41,159 nucleotides of DNA, taken from Flammeovirgaceae bacterium UBA2786. GTDB taxonomy: Bacteria > Bacteroidota > Bacteroidia > Cytophagales > Cyclobacteriaceae. How positions within the stretch are numbered: position 1 is the stretch's first letter; each line of letters begins with the position of its first letter. The notes beneath the pieces are model-generated. The model ran no database searches. It saw only the letters and a list, made by a program, of their open reading frames with translations, and was not told the origin of the DNA. Both the position numbers and the translations under genes were made by a program. Positions 7,951 through 16,432 of the stretch are shown one piece after another. The stretch covers positions 10,488 to 51,646 of the forward strand of contig DEIA01000040.1 in assembly GCA_002352225.1 (NCBI GenBank), given 5' to 3'.

Positions 7951-8496
7951 ATGGCAACAAAAAAAACCTCTAACGGAAAAAGCGCAAGCAGCGCAAACGA
8001 ACCCACAAAAAAAGCTGAAATGAAAACTTCTGAAATCCGGGATCTTATCGACTTTATTGCGCAGTCAGGCTTAAATGAAGTAGATATTGAAACCAAAGAA
8101 TTGAAACTTCATGTAAAACGTGAGCCCGATCAAAAAGTAATCAAATCCTCGGCCCCCGTTATTGCACAACCCGTATCGGTTACACCACAAGCCGTAACCG
8201 CACCGGCTGTAACACAAACACCGGCCAAGGTAGAGAAGCCTGCTACCGGTAAAAATACGGTAGAGATCAAATCGCCTATGATTGGTACTTTCTATCGTTC
8301 GGCAAACCCCGATTCGCCCGCGTTTGCATCGGTAGGCGATAAAATTTCAAAAGGACAAACGGTATGTATTATTGAGGCTATGAAGCTATTCAACGAAATT
8401 GAATCAGAAGTTTCAGGCACTATAGTAAAAGCGATGGTTGAGAATGCATCGCCCGTTGAGTACGACCAGGTACTATTTGTGGTAGAACTGGATTAA
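7951..8496 (+). CDS. accB: Acetyl-CoA carboxylase biotin carboxyl carrier protein
   Basis: Carries biotin between the biotin carboxylase and carboxyltransferase of acetyl-CoA carboxylase. The protein is 181 residues: an N-terminal helical region, an Ala/Pro/Thr-rich linker (about 70-100), and the biotinyl domain at the C-terminus. The biotin-accepting lysine is K145 in EAMKLFNEIE. The first 23 residues are a low-complexity Lys/Ser-rich extension, and an alternative ATG at 8020 would start MKTSEIRDLIDF, closer to the common family start. I keep the first ATG because it abuts efp by 3 bases. It is followed by accC after 95 bases. Confidence 0.95.
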   Translation: MATKKTSNGKSASSANEPTKKAEMKTSEIRDLIDFIAQSGLNEVDIETKELKLHVKREPDQKVIKSSAPVIAQPVSVTPQAVTAPAVTQTPAKVEKPATGKNTVEIKSPMIGTFYRSANPDSPAFASVGDKISKGQTVCIIEAMKLFNEIESEVSGTIVKAMVENASPVEYDQVLFVVELD

Positions 8497-8591
8497 TTTC
8501 CAATTCAGAATTGAGGGTTTAAGATTATTGAACGGAACCTTCCGGCTAAACCAATCTTGAATTCGGAATTTTAAATTTTGAATCTAAACAT

Positions 8592-9941
8592 ATGTTTAAA
8601 AAGATATTAATTGCCAACCGGGGCGAAATTGCGCTACGGGTAATCCGCACCTGTAAGGAGATGGATATTAAAACAGTAGCTGTTTACTCTACTGCTGATA
8701 AGGAAAGTTTACATGTGCGTTTTGCCGATGAAGCGGTATGTATTGGCGATGCGCCCAGTAAAAACTCCTATCTCAATATTCCACGCATTATTTCTGCGGC
8801 CGAAATTACCAATGCCGATGCCATTCATCCCGGCTATGGTTTCCTTTCGGAAAATGCGGAATTCTCTTCGGTGTGCCACGAGTATGGAATTAAATTTATT
8901 GGCCCAACCCCTGAAATGATTCGCTCTATGGGCGATAAAGCCACGGCAAAAGCAACCATGATAAAAGCTGGAGTGCCCTGCATTCCCGGTTCCGATGGCT
9001 TGCTCGAATCGATGGAGCAAGGCATGAAAATAGCCAAGGAAATAAAATACCCGGTTATTGTTAAAGCTACTGCAGGAGGTGGTGGTAAGGGCATGCGCAT
9101 TATTAACGATGAATCGGAATTTAAAAAAGCATGGGACGATGCCAAGCGCGAAGCTGGTGCAGCCTTTGGTAATGACGGTTTATATCTTGAGAAATTTGTA
9201 GAAGAACCACGCCACATCGAAATACAGATAGTGGGCGACCAATATGGAAAGGTGTGTCACCTTTCTGAACGCGATTGTTCTATACAAAGAAGGCATCAGA
9301 AATTAGTAGAAGAAACACCCAGTCCAATTATAAATCAGGAGTTGCGCGAACGCATGGGCGAAGCTGCCATTAAGGGCGCCAAAGCCATTAACTACGAAGG
9401 TGCTGGCACAATCGAGTTTCTGGTAGACAAACATGGCGATTTCTACTTTATGGAAATGAACACCCGCATACAAGTAGAACACCCGATCACCGAAGAAGTA
9501 ACCAACTACGATCTTATTAAAGAACAGATTAAAGTAGCTGCCGGTGTTCCTATTTCTGGTAAGAATTATTTCCCAATGTTATTTTCCATGGAGTGTCGCA
9601 TCAATGCAGAAGATCCGGGCAACGGGTTTCGCCCTTCTCCAGGTAAGATCGTAAACCTGCATACCCCAGGCGGGCACGGAGTGCGGGTGGATAGCCATGT
9701 ATACGCAGGCTACACAATTCCTCCTAATTACGATTCGATGATTGGTAAATTGATTGTAACGGGTCAATCGCGCGAGGAAGTGATTACCCGCATGAAGCGC
9801 GCACTGAGTGAGTTTGTAATTGAAGGTGTAAAAACCACCATTCCGTTTCATTTAAAATTAATGGATAACCCAACGTTCCGGTCAGGTAAGTTTACTACCA
9901 AATTTTTGGAAACCGGATTTGACTTTTCAGACCTGAAGTAA
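8592..9941 (+). CDS. accC: Biotin carboxylase subunit of acetyl-CoA carboxylase
   Basis: ATP-dependent carboxylation of biotin on AccB, the first half of malonyl-CoA synthesis. The protein is 449 residues, the normal length. It begins MFKKILIANRGEIALRV and has the ATP-grasp glycine loop KATAGGGGKGMR, the ERDCSIQRRHQK segment and the catalytic EMNTRIQVEHPITE motif. The 95-base gap after accB contains AT-rich partial inverted repeats around the word AAGATT/AATCTT but no clear terminator, so accB-accC are probably one transcript. The transcript ends at the hairpin at 9968. Confidence 0.97.
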   Translation: MFKKILIANRGEIALRVIRTCKEMDIKTVAVYSTADKESLHVRFADEAVCIGDAPSKNSYLNIPRIISAAEITNADAIHPGYGFLSENAEFSSVCHEYGIKFIGPTPEMIRSMGDKATAKATMIKAGVPCIPGSDGLLESMEQGMKIAKEIKYPVIVKATAGGGGKGMRIINDESEFKKAWDDAKREAGAAFGNDGLYLEKFVEEPRHIEIQIVGDQYGKVCHLSERDCSIQRRHQKLVEETPSPIINQELRERMGEAAIKGAKAINYEGAGTIEFLVDKHGDFYFMEMNTRIQVEHPITEEVTNYDLIKEQIKVAAGVPISGKNYFPMLFSMECRINAEDPGNGFRPSPGKIVNLHTPGGHGVRVDSHVYAGYTIPPNYDSMIGKLIVTGQSREEVITRMKRALSEFVIEGVKTTIPFHLKLMDNPTFRSGKFTTKFLETGFDFSDLK

Positions 9942-9967
9942 CCGGTATTTCAACAACCCTTTGAAAT

Positions 9968-9993
9968 CCCCCGCTCTACCAGCGGGGGTTTTT
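9968..9993 (+). terminator. Rho-independent terminator after accC
   Basis: A perfect 8-bp GC-rich stem CCCCCGCT/AGCGGGGG (9968-9975 with 9981-9988) with a 5-base loop is followed by TTTTT. It closes the fabH-efp-accB-accC block. The remaining bases to 10181 show no gene. Confidence 0.93.
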
Positions 9994-10181
9994 ATTTTAT
10001 AAGCCATACCCGATCACAAACGTATCGTTCAAGATGGGATACTGTAAACAATATCCTGTTTTTAAAGTACCAGGTGTCAGCAAAAATCCCCTTTTAAGAG
10101 GAGTTTTAATACCTCATCTTTTACCGTGATTTGATGGTCTGAGTTGCTCTTTTTTAAGTGTCAACCTTAATTTAATTACCC

Positions 10182-12428
10182 ATGAAAAAAGTATGGATCA
10201 TTTTCGGCATGTTAACCATTGTTGTATGGAGTTTTGCTCAAACCAAGCCTAAGCCTAAAGAGAAAGAGAAAGAGAAAGCACCCACAGCCAAAGAGATGGA
10301 AGAGATGATGAAAGAGGCTCAGCAATTGATGGATGACCTGGACCCTGAAACCAAGCGCATGATGGACAGTATGGGTATAAAGGTTCCTTCCTTCAAAAAT
10401 GTACCCAAGGTTACCGATAAGCAACTTGCAGAAGCAGCAGAAATGGAAGGAATGGTAATTCCTCCAAAGAAAACAGAGTTAATAGCTTCATTGCCAAAAA
10501 CCATTTTATCCAAAACCCAACTTGCAGACTTTGTTAAAAAACAAAATTCTTCCATTGCGGGTATAATCAACCCAGAATCAAAACTGGTAGCCGATAAATT
10601 AATTCAACAGTTTAAGACCGATCCGAATGCCGGTGCCATGCTTGCTTCGGGTGCAAATGGTATGTGGTTGTATGGTCAGAAAGAATCGGCTGTGTACCTG
10701 ATGGGTAAAGCATTAGAGTTACAACCTAATGCCGATAATTATAATAACTATGCAGCCTATCTTACCATGACAGGTGCAGCACACATTGCTATACCTATTC
10801 TTCAAAAACTAAATCAGGTGCATCAGAAGAACAGCACCATTTTAAATAACCTGGCCCATGCCTGGCTTCAATTAGGCGATGGCGTGCTGGCAAAAAAATA
10901 TTTAGACAGTACAATTGCCATTTATCCGTTCCATCCCCAGGCTAACTTCACCAAATGCCTGATTCTGGAAAAAGAAGGAAAAACAACTGAAGCAGCGGCA
11001 GCCTTAAAACAATCTCTTCAGCACAGCATAACCCAAAAAAAAATTAATAAACTAAAAGAACTTGAAAAAAATAAATTCAAACATCCGGGATATACTATTC
11101 CCAAAGTATACGCGTCAACCTCTTTTAATCTGGCAGCGTACTCAGCTCTTGTGCCTTCAGAATATGCCGATGAACCCGGACCTGCCGTGCAGGATAAATG
11201 GAATGCATTTAGAGAACAGATACTGGAAGAAAAAAACAGAGTTGAGCAACAAAGTGTAATGGCCGGTAAAGCAATGGACTATGAAATGAAGAAGGTTACA
11301 AGCATGGCCGCCAAAAAGGGTGGTGTCAATTTTCCACCGTACTATCACCAGGCACTGGATAGGCTCAGTAACTACAGTACAAGCTTCGGATCAAAATTAA
11401 AAAAAGAAGGTGAAGCTGAAGTAGCCTTCGTGTTAGAGAAAGCAAGATTGAAAACTGAATTTGAGAAAGAGCTTGCAGCTGAGAAAATCCGTTTCGAAAA
11501 AATTAAAGGAATTTCAAAAGGCTCCAATAGTTGTGAGGGAGAATTACCTATTATTAAAAAATATCTGAAAGCGGTAAACACCCTTAATCAGAAACACAAC
11601 GAAGCACTTATTACAAGCCTGACTTCTTCAGCATACCAGATGATGAACTATTCAATAGATGTTGCCTTAACCGATGCTGCCGCACTTAAAGCCATGCTGG
11701 ACATTAAATATAATTTTCTGGACAAACTCTATCAACTTCCTCATGAATCTTATACCGGGCTTATTTGCCCTGGCCAAAAAAAAATTGAGCCATACAAAAA
11801 CCAACCGCTTCCTGATTATGATGAAGTAAACTGCAATATCTTAAACACCATTAATTCGCCTGGCCTGGGTACCATTGTTATGCGGTGCAATAAAATGACT
11901 ATGAATTTAAACCCTGTTCTCTTTCCGGCCAAGGGATCTATTACCGCCAATTTTGATGGCTATGTAGAGCAGGCTTCTATTGGGGTTACTGTAAAAGCAG
12001 TAGAAATTGAAGTGGGCGCATCATTTGATAAAGATGGAAATTTTGTGAGTGGTAATGGCAGTGCAACAGCAACCGTTAAAGGCGTAAAAATAACTGCCAG
12101 CGGAGAAGTAGATCCAAACGGATTTAAAAAAGGCAGTGTTGAGCTTGGCTTAGATGCCGAAATGAAAGTAATGCCAAAAGAACTTGAAAACATGGCACCC
12201 GTTCAGGTTTCTTTAAAAGATCAATTTGGCGTTGGTATCGAGGTAAATAACGATGGGCTTTCGGGTGTGTATGTAAAAAACAGGGCAAGCGGAAGCGTAG
12301 CCGCCAGCATCAAAACCGATAGTGGTGAAAAAGTAAGTGCTGCCAGCGCTTCGTTAAGTGCCAATAATCGTTGGGGTGTAAACTCCGGGCACTCCATTGG
12401 CGGGTCACTATCCGGTCTGAAGTTTTAG
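10182..12428 (+). CDS. Secreted TPR protein with beta-rich C-terminal region, unknown function
   Basis: Protein of 748 residues, not recognised as a named family. Residues 1-20 form a Sec signal peptide ending SFAQ, so the protein is exported. A Lys/Glu/Pro tract (about 21-35, KPKEKEKEK) follows, encoded by a hexamer DNA repeat. Residues about 156-285 contain TPR-like helical pairs (KALELQPNADNYNNYAAYL, TILNNLAHAWLQLGD, YPFHPQANFTKCLILEKEG). Residues about 340-470 are charged and helical. From about 570 to 748 the protein turns Gly/Ser/Thr/Val-rich with alternating hydrophobic residues (GNGSATATVKGVKITASGE, SVAASIKTDSGEK), suggesting stacked beta strands. It stands alone between the accC terminator and the palindrome at 12444. 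Role unknown; a scaffold or surface-associated protein is one possibility. Confidence 0.75.
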   Translation: MKKVWIIFGMLTIVVWSFAQTKPKPKEKEKEKAPTAKEMEEMMKEAQQLMDDLDPETKRMMDSMGIKVPSFKNVPKVTDKQLAEAAEMEGMVIPPKKTELIASLPKTILSKTQLADFVKKQNSSIAGIINPESKLVADKLIQQFKTDPNAGAMLASGANGMWLYGQKESAVYLMGKALELQPNADNYNNYAAYLTMTGAAHIAIPILQKLNQVHQKNSTILNNLAHAWLQLGDGVLAKKYLDSTIAIYPFHPQANFTKCLILEKEGKTTEAAAALKQSLQHSITQKKINKLKELEKNKFKHPGYTIPKVYASTSFNLAAYSALVPSEYADEPGPAVQDKWNAFREQILEEKNRVEQQSVMAGKAMDYEMKKVTSMAAKKGGVNFPPYYHQALDRLSNYSTSFGSKLKKEGEAEVAFVLEKARLKTEFEKELAAEKIRFEKIKGISKGSNSCEGELPIIKKYLKAVNTLNQKHNEALITSLTSSAYQMMNYSIDVALTDAAALKAMLDIKYNFLDKLYQLPHESYTGLICPGQKKIEPYKNQPLPDYDEVNCNILNTINSPGLGTIVMRCNKMTMNLNPVLFPAKGSITANFDGYVEQASIGVTVKAVEIEVGASFDKDGNFVSGNGSATATVKGVKITASGEVDPNGFKKGSVELGLDAEMKVMPKELENMAPVQVSLKDQFGVGIEVNNDGLSGVYVKNRASGSVAASIKTDSGEKVSAASASLSANNRWGVNSGHSIGGSLSGLKF
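10257..10278 (+). repeat. Hexanucleotide AAAGAG tandem repeat inside the TPR gene
   Basis: Three and two-thirds copies of AAAGAG encode alternating Lys and Glu, right after two copies of AAGCCT. Unit length is a multiple of three, so copy-number change would alter the length of the charged tract but not the frame. Confidence 0.7.
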
Positions 12429-12443
12429 TTATAATGATTTTGT

Positions 12444-12486
12444 TTCCAAGTCAGATACAAGCGGGACGCTTGCACCTGACTTGGAA
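12444..12486. repeat. Long imperfect palindrome, REP-like
   Basis: Two 20-base arms (12444-12463 and 12467-12486) flank a GGA centre. The arms differ at two positions (12455/12475 and 12457/12473), which are A-C mismatches on the plus strand but G-U wobbles in a minus-strand RNA. The inner part AAGCGGGACGCTT is of the kind seen in Bacteroidota intergenic REP elements, as I recall. No T-tract follows on either strand, so it is not a simple terminator. It sits 16 bases after the TPR gene. Confidence 0.6.
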
Positions 12487-12642
12487 TATTTTAGAATCAA
12501 GCACAGGCAAAATGTTTTATCATGTTACACACCATCAGAAGTTAATACGACATAGTCTGGATTGAGAAATGGTTCAATTCGTGGAATAAAATCCATTTCA
12601 AATCTCATTTAAAATTCCCACATTAGTCCTCAACTACCTGGT

Positions 12643-14952
12643 ATGAGGATTTTAGTTGGAATCATTTGTATTGCTCTTATTTCGTCTGTCATTATCAGCG
12701 GGTGCAGGCAAGATAAATCAACTGCTGAAGCATTAGACTCAGTAGATTACAACCTGCATATCCGCCCACTCCTATCCGACCGCTGCTTTAAATGTCATGG
12801 CCCCGATGCCAACCAGCGCAAAGCCAATCTGCGCTTAGACACACCAGAAGGCGCACGGGCTGCACTTAAAGACAACCCTTCTGCTCATGCCATTATTCCA
12901 GGAAACCCGGATAAATCGGAAGTGTATGTTCGTATTTCTGCATCTGATACCTCTGAGGTTATGCCACCACCCAATTCGAACCTGTCGTTAAATCAGAATG
13001 AAATTGCGTTAATCAAAAAATGGATTGAACAGGGCGCGAAGTACAAACCGCATTGGGCCTTTATTCCGCCAACGCAACACACACTTCCATCGGTAGCGGA
13101 TGAAACCTGGCCCAAAAATGAAATTGACTATTTCGTCTTGCAAAAAATTGAAATGGCCAATCTGCAGCCTAACGAAGAAGCCGACAAAGAACGATTATTG
13201 AAACGTGTAAGCCTCGATCTTACCGGTCTTCCCCCCTCACCCGAATTGCACGATCGTTTTCTTGCCGACAACTCCGATAATGCCTATGAAAAAATTATTG
13301 ACGAGTTACTCGCCCAACCACAGTATGGCGAAAAAATGGCTGTGCATTGGATGGATGTAGCCCGCTACGCAGATTCGCACGGGTATCAAGACGATGGATT
13401 ACGTACCATGTGGCCGTGGCGCGATTGGGTAATTCATGCTTTCAATCAGAATTATGCCTATGATAAATTTGTTACCTGGCAGGTGGCTGGCGACTTGTTG
13501 CCCAATCCCACAAAAGAACAGGTATTGGCCACTGGGTTTAACCGTAACCATAAGATAACACAAGAAGGTGGTGTAATTGATGAAGAATATCGCATTGAAT
13601 ATGTAACCGACAGAACCAACACCTTTGCAAAAGCTTTTCTTGCGTTAACATTTGAATGTGCGCACTGCCACGATCATAAGTACGATCCTATTTCGCAAAA
13701 AGATTATTACCGTACGTTTGCCTTCTTTAATCGTGTACCCGAAAAAGGTTTGCTGGGCGATATTCAACTCGCTTCACTGGCCGATCCGCCCAAAATAAAA
13801 ATCACGAACGAAGAAGTACAAAACATACTCACCTTTATCAACAAAAAAGATACTACTCCGGTTGAAGTAATGGTGATGAAAGACACCACGTGGAAGCGCC
13901 CCACTCATATATTAGTTAGGGGTGTATACGATGCACCAGGAGAAATCGTAACCATAGGCGTACCTGATATTATACTTCCATTTGATTCATCCACCTATGG
14001 TAACAATCGGCTGGCATTGGCGAAATGGCTCTTCGATGAAAAACACCCATTAACCGCCCGTGTGTTTGTAAACAGAATGTGGCAAGAGTTCTTTGGCCGC
14101 GGACTGGTAAAAACCAGTGGCGATTTCGGCATGCAGGGCGAACTCCCTTCTCACCCCGAGTTACTCGATTGGCTGGCGGTTGATTTCAGAAAACACGGAT
14201 GGGATATAAAGCGATTGGTGAAACAAATGGTGATGTCGGCTACCTATCGGCAATCGTCAGTTATCAGTAAAAAACATGTAGAACAAGATCCGGACAATGT
14301 ATGGCTTTCGCATGCTCCGCGTATCAGGCTCACATCCGAAGGCATACGCGATCTGGCTTTGGCCAGTAGTGGGTTATTAGTAAAGGAAATTGGTGGCCCC
14401 AGCATGAAAGTGTACCAACCAAAAGGTATTTGGGAGTCTTCCACATCGGGGCGGGGCGTGCTGGCAAGGTATGTTCAGGATCATGGCGATAAACTATACC
14501 GAAGAGGGCTATATTCATTTATTAAACGCACAGTACCTCCCCCCGGAATGCTAATTTTTGATGCCAGCAACCGCGATCAGTGCGAAGTAAAACGCGGAGT
14601 TACTAATACTCCATTACAAGCGTTGTTATTATTAAACGAACCCTTAATGCTGGAAGCTGCACGGGTATTGGCCGAACGGCTGATGTTGAATCAATCCTCA
14701 GAAGAAGAAAGAATTAAACGTGCCTTCCTTTCTATTGTTTGTCGCGAGGTTAAGCAAGCCGAGCTTTCGGTTTTGATGACCTATTATGAAACTGAAAAAA
14801 ATAATTTTCGCGCTGCACCCGATAAAGCCATTCAGTTTATTGCGACCGGAGAATTCCCGCATGAAAACGTAAGCGATACAGTTACACTCGCTGCGTTAAT
14901 GCAGGTTATTCAAACAATTTATAACATGGACGAAGCCATAACCAAAACCTGA
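12643..14952 (+). CDS. PSD1-type lipoprotein: planctomycete cytochrome c, DUF1549 and DUF1553 domains
   Basis: Protein of 769 residues. The N-terminus is a lipoprotein signal, with the lipobox ending ISGC and C21 as the acylated residue. Then comes a planctomycete-type cytochrome c domain with heme motif CFKCH (C48, C51, H52). DUF1549 follows (about 150-370) with a second CxxCH at 339-343 inside the family motif CAHCHDHKYDP. DUF1553 follows (about 440-700) with FVNRMWQEFFGRGLV and LPSHPELLDWLA. These proteins are common in Planctomycetes and Verrucomicrobia and occur in some Cytophagales. The activity is unproven, but heme sites suggest redox. It is cotranscribed with the DUF1501 gene 4 bases downstream. 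Confidence 0.9.
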   Translation: MRILVGIICIALISSVIISGCRQDKSTAEALDSVDYNLHIRPLLSDRCFKCHGPDANQRKANLRLDTPEGARAALKDNPSAHAIIPGNPDKSEVYVRISASDTSEVMPPPNSNLSLNQNEIALIKKWIEQGAKYKPHWAFIPPTQHTLPSVADETWPKNEIDYFVLQKIEMANLQPNEEADKERLLKRVSLDLTGLPPSPELHDRFLADNSDNAYEKIIDELLAQPQYGEKMAVHWMDVARYADSHGYQDDGLRTMWPWRDWVIHAFNQNYAYDKFVTWQVAGDLLPNPTKEQVLATGFNRNHKITQEGGVIDEEYRIEYVTDRTNTFAKAFLALTFECAHCHDHKYDPISQKDYYRTFAFFNRVPEKGLLGDIQLASLADPPKIKITNEEVQNILTFINKKDTTPVEVMVMKDTTWKRPTHILVRGVYDAPGEIVTIGVPDIILPFDSSTYGNNRLALAKWLFDEKHPLTARVFVNRMWQEFFGRGLVKTSGDFGMQGELPSHPELLDWLAVDFRKHGWDIKRLVKQMVMSATYRQSSVISKKHVEQDPDNVWLSHAPRIRLTSEGIRDLALASSGLLVKEIGGPSMKVYQPKGIWESSTSGRGVLARYVQDHGDKLYRRGLYSFIKRTVPPPGMLIFDASNRDQCEVKRGVTNTPLQALLLLNEPLMLEAARVLAERLMLNQSSEEERIKRAFLSIVCREVKQAELSVLMTYYETEKNNFRAAPDKAIQFIATGEFPHENVSDTVTLAALMQVIQTIYNMDEAITKT

Positions 14953-14956
14953 AACC

Positions 14957-16405
14957 ATGAGCAAAGAATTTACCGATCATCGATTTCATCTTACGCGCAG
15001 ACATTTTCTGGGGAAACTAAGTTTGGGTATTGGTTCAGCTGCGTTGGGTTCTCTATTAATTCCCGATCTGTTCTTAAAGTCCGAATCACCGCTTACTTCG
15101 CCTGGCTTACCACACTTTGCTCCAAAAGCAAAACGGGTTATTTATTTATTTCAAAATGGAGCCCCATCACAATTAGAAAGTTTTGATTACAAGCCCTTGC
15201 TCAACAAGATGACTGGCGAAGAACTTCCAGCTTCTATTCGTATGGGGCAGCGCTTAACCGGCATGACGTCTGGCCAATCCAAATTTCCGCTGGTGGGTTC
15301 GTCCTTTACGTTTAATCAATACGGAAACTCAGGGGCGTGGGTAAGCGAATTGTTTCCCAACATAGCTAAGGTGGTGGACGACATTTGCTTTATCAAAACC
15401 ATGCACACAGAGGCTATCAATCATGATCCAGCTCTTACATTTATGCAAACCGGTGCCCAGCAAGGTAACAGACCCAGTATGGGTTCCTGGTTGAGTTATG
15501 GGTTAGGAAGTGAAAACAAAAATCTTCCTGCGTTCTGTGTATTGCTTTCACGTGGCCGGGGTAACGGACAAGGTGTATACTCGAAATTATGGACGAACGG
15601 ATTTTTAGATAGTGTGCATCAGGGCGTACAATTTAGCAGTAGCGAAGAGCGCGTGTTATACCTGAAAGATCCGGAAGGCAGAGACCGGGCTGACCGCAGA
15701 AATATGCTCGATCAACTCGCACAATTAAATGATTTGAATTACAAAGAATTTGGCGACCCGGAAATAAAGGCGCGTGTACAGCAGTATGAAATGGCTTACC
15801 GCATGCAAACAGCTGTTCCTGATTTAACAGACTTAACCAAAGAGCCAGACAATATTATAAAGATGTATGGTTCTGATTGTCTGGTACCCGGAACCTATGC
15901 CGCCAATTGTTTGCTGGCCCGAAAACTTTCTGAAGCCGGAGTTCGCTTTGTGCAATTGTATCATCAGGGATGGGATCAACATGGAAACATGGTAGGCGAA
16001 ATGCCATTACAGGCACAGGATACCGATAGAGCAACCGCGGCATTAATAATGGATTTGAAACAACGGGGGTTGCTCGATGAGACCTTAGTTATTTGGGGTA
16101 CAGAGTTTGGGCGTACCAATTACTGCCAGGGCAATCTCTCAAAAGAAAACTATGGCCGCGATCATCACCCACGCTGCTATACCATGTGGATGGCTGGTGG
16201 TGGTGTAAAAGCAGGAACTACCTATGGTGAAACAGATGAATTTGGATACAACATAGCGCGCGATCCGGTTCATGTAAACGATTTTCATGCTACCGTGCTT
16301 CACTTAATGGGTTTAAATCATGAACATCTTACCTATAAACATCTGGGCCGCTATTACAGGTTAACTGATGTGGCCGGTAAACTGGTTCCCGGTTTACTTG
16401 CATAA
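14957..16405 (+). CDS. DUF1501 family protein, Tat-exported
   Basis: Protein of 482 residues belonging to DUF1501, within the alkaline phosphatase/sulfatase-like superfold. The N-terminus carries a twin-arginine motif TRRHFLGK (R14, R15) followed by a hydrophobic glycine-rich stretch, so it is likely exported folded, with cofactor or metals already bound. Typical family segments are QNGAPSQLESFDYKP near the N-terminus, LSEAGVRFVQLYHQGWDQH, and WGTEFGRTNY followed by GRDHHP. The last two supply candidate Asp/His metal ligands. DUF1501 genes regularly sit next to PSD1/DUF1553 genes, and here the gap is 4 bases. The substrate is unknown. Confidence 0.92.
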   Translation: MSKEFTDHRFHLTRRHFLGKLSLGIGSAALGSLLIPDLFLKSESPLTSPGLPHFAPKAKRVIYLFQNGAPSQLESFDYKPLLNKMTGEELPASIRMGQRLTGMTSGQSKFPLVGSSFTFNQYGNSGAWVSELFPNIAKVVDDICFIKTMHTEAINHDPALTFMQTGAQQGNRPSMGSWLSYGLGSENKNLPAFCVLLSRGRGNGQGVYSKLWTNGFLDSVHQGVQFSSSEERVLYLKDPEGRDRADRRNMLDQLAQLNDLNYKEFGDPEIKARVQQYEMAYRMQTAVPDLTDLTKEPDNIIKMYGSDCLVPGTYAANCLLARKLSEAGVRFVQLYHQGWDQHGNMVGEMPLQAQDTDRATAALIMDLKQRGLLDETLVIWGTEFGRTNYCQGNLSKENYGRDHHPRCYTMWMAGGGVKAGTTYGETDEFGYNIARDPVHVNDFHATVLHLMGLNHEHLTYKHLGRYYRLTDVAGKLVPGLLA

Positions 16406-16432
16406 AACAGACATAGAAACCGGACATAATTA

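Noticed and set aside
8497..8591. Inverted words AAGATT/AATCTT between accB and accC
   Set aside because: Short, imperfect and AT-rich; no T-tract and no known attenuator pattern, so I did not call a regulator or terminator.
12371..12565. 64-codon plus-strand frame crossing the TPR gene end and the palindrome
   Set aside because: It overlaps the end of a real gene and reads through the inverted repeat; no domain or ribosome-binding signal.
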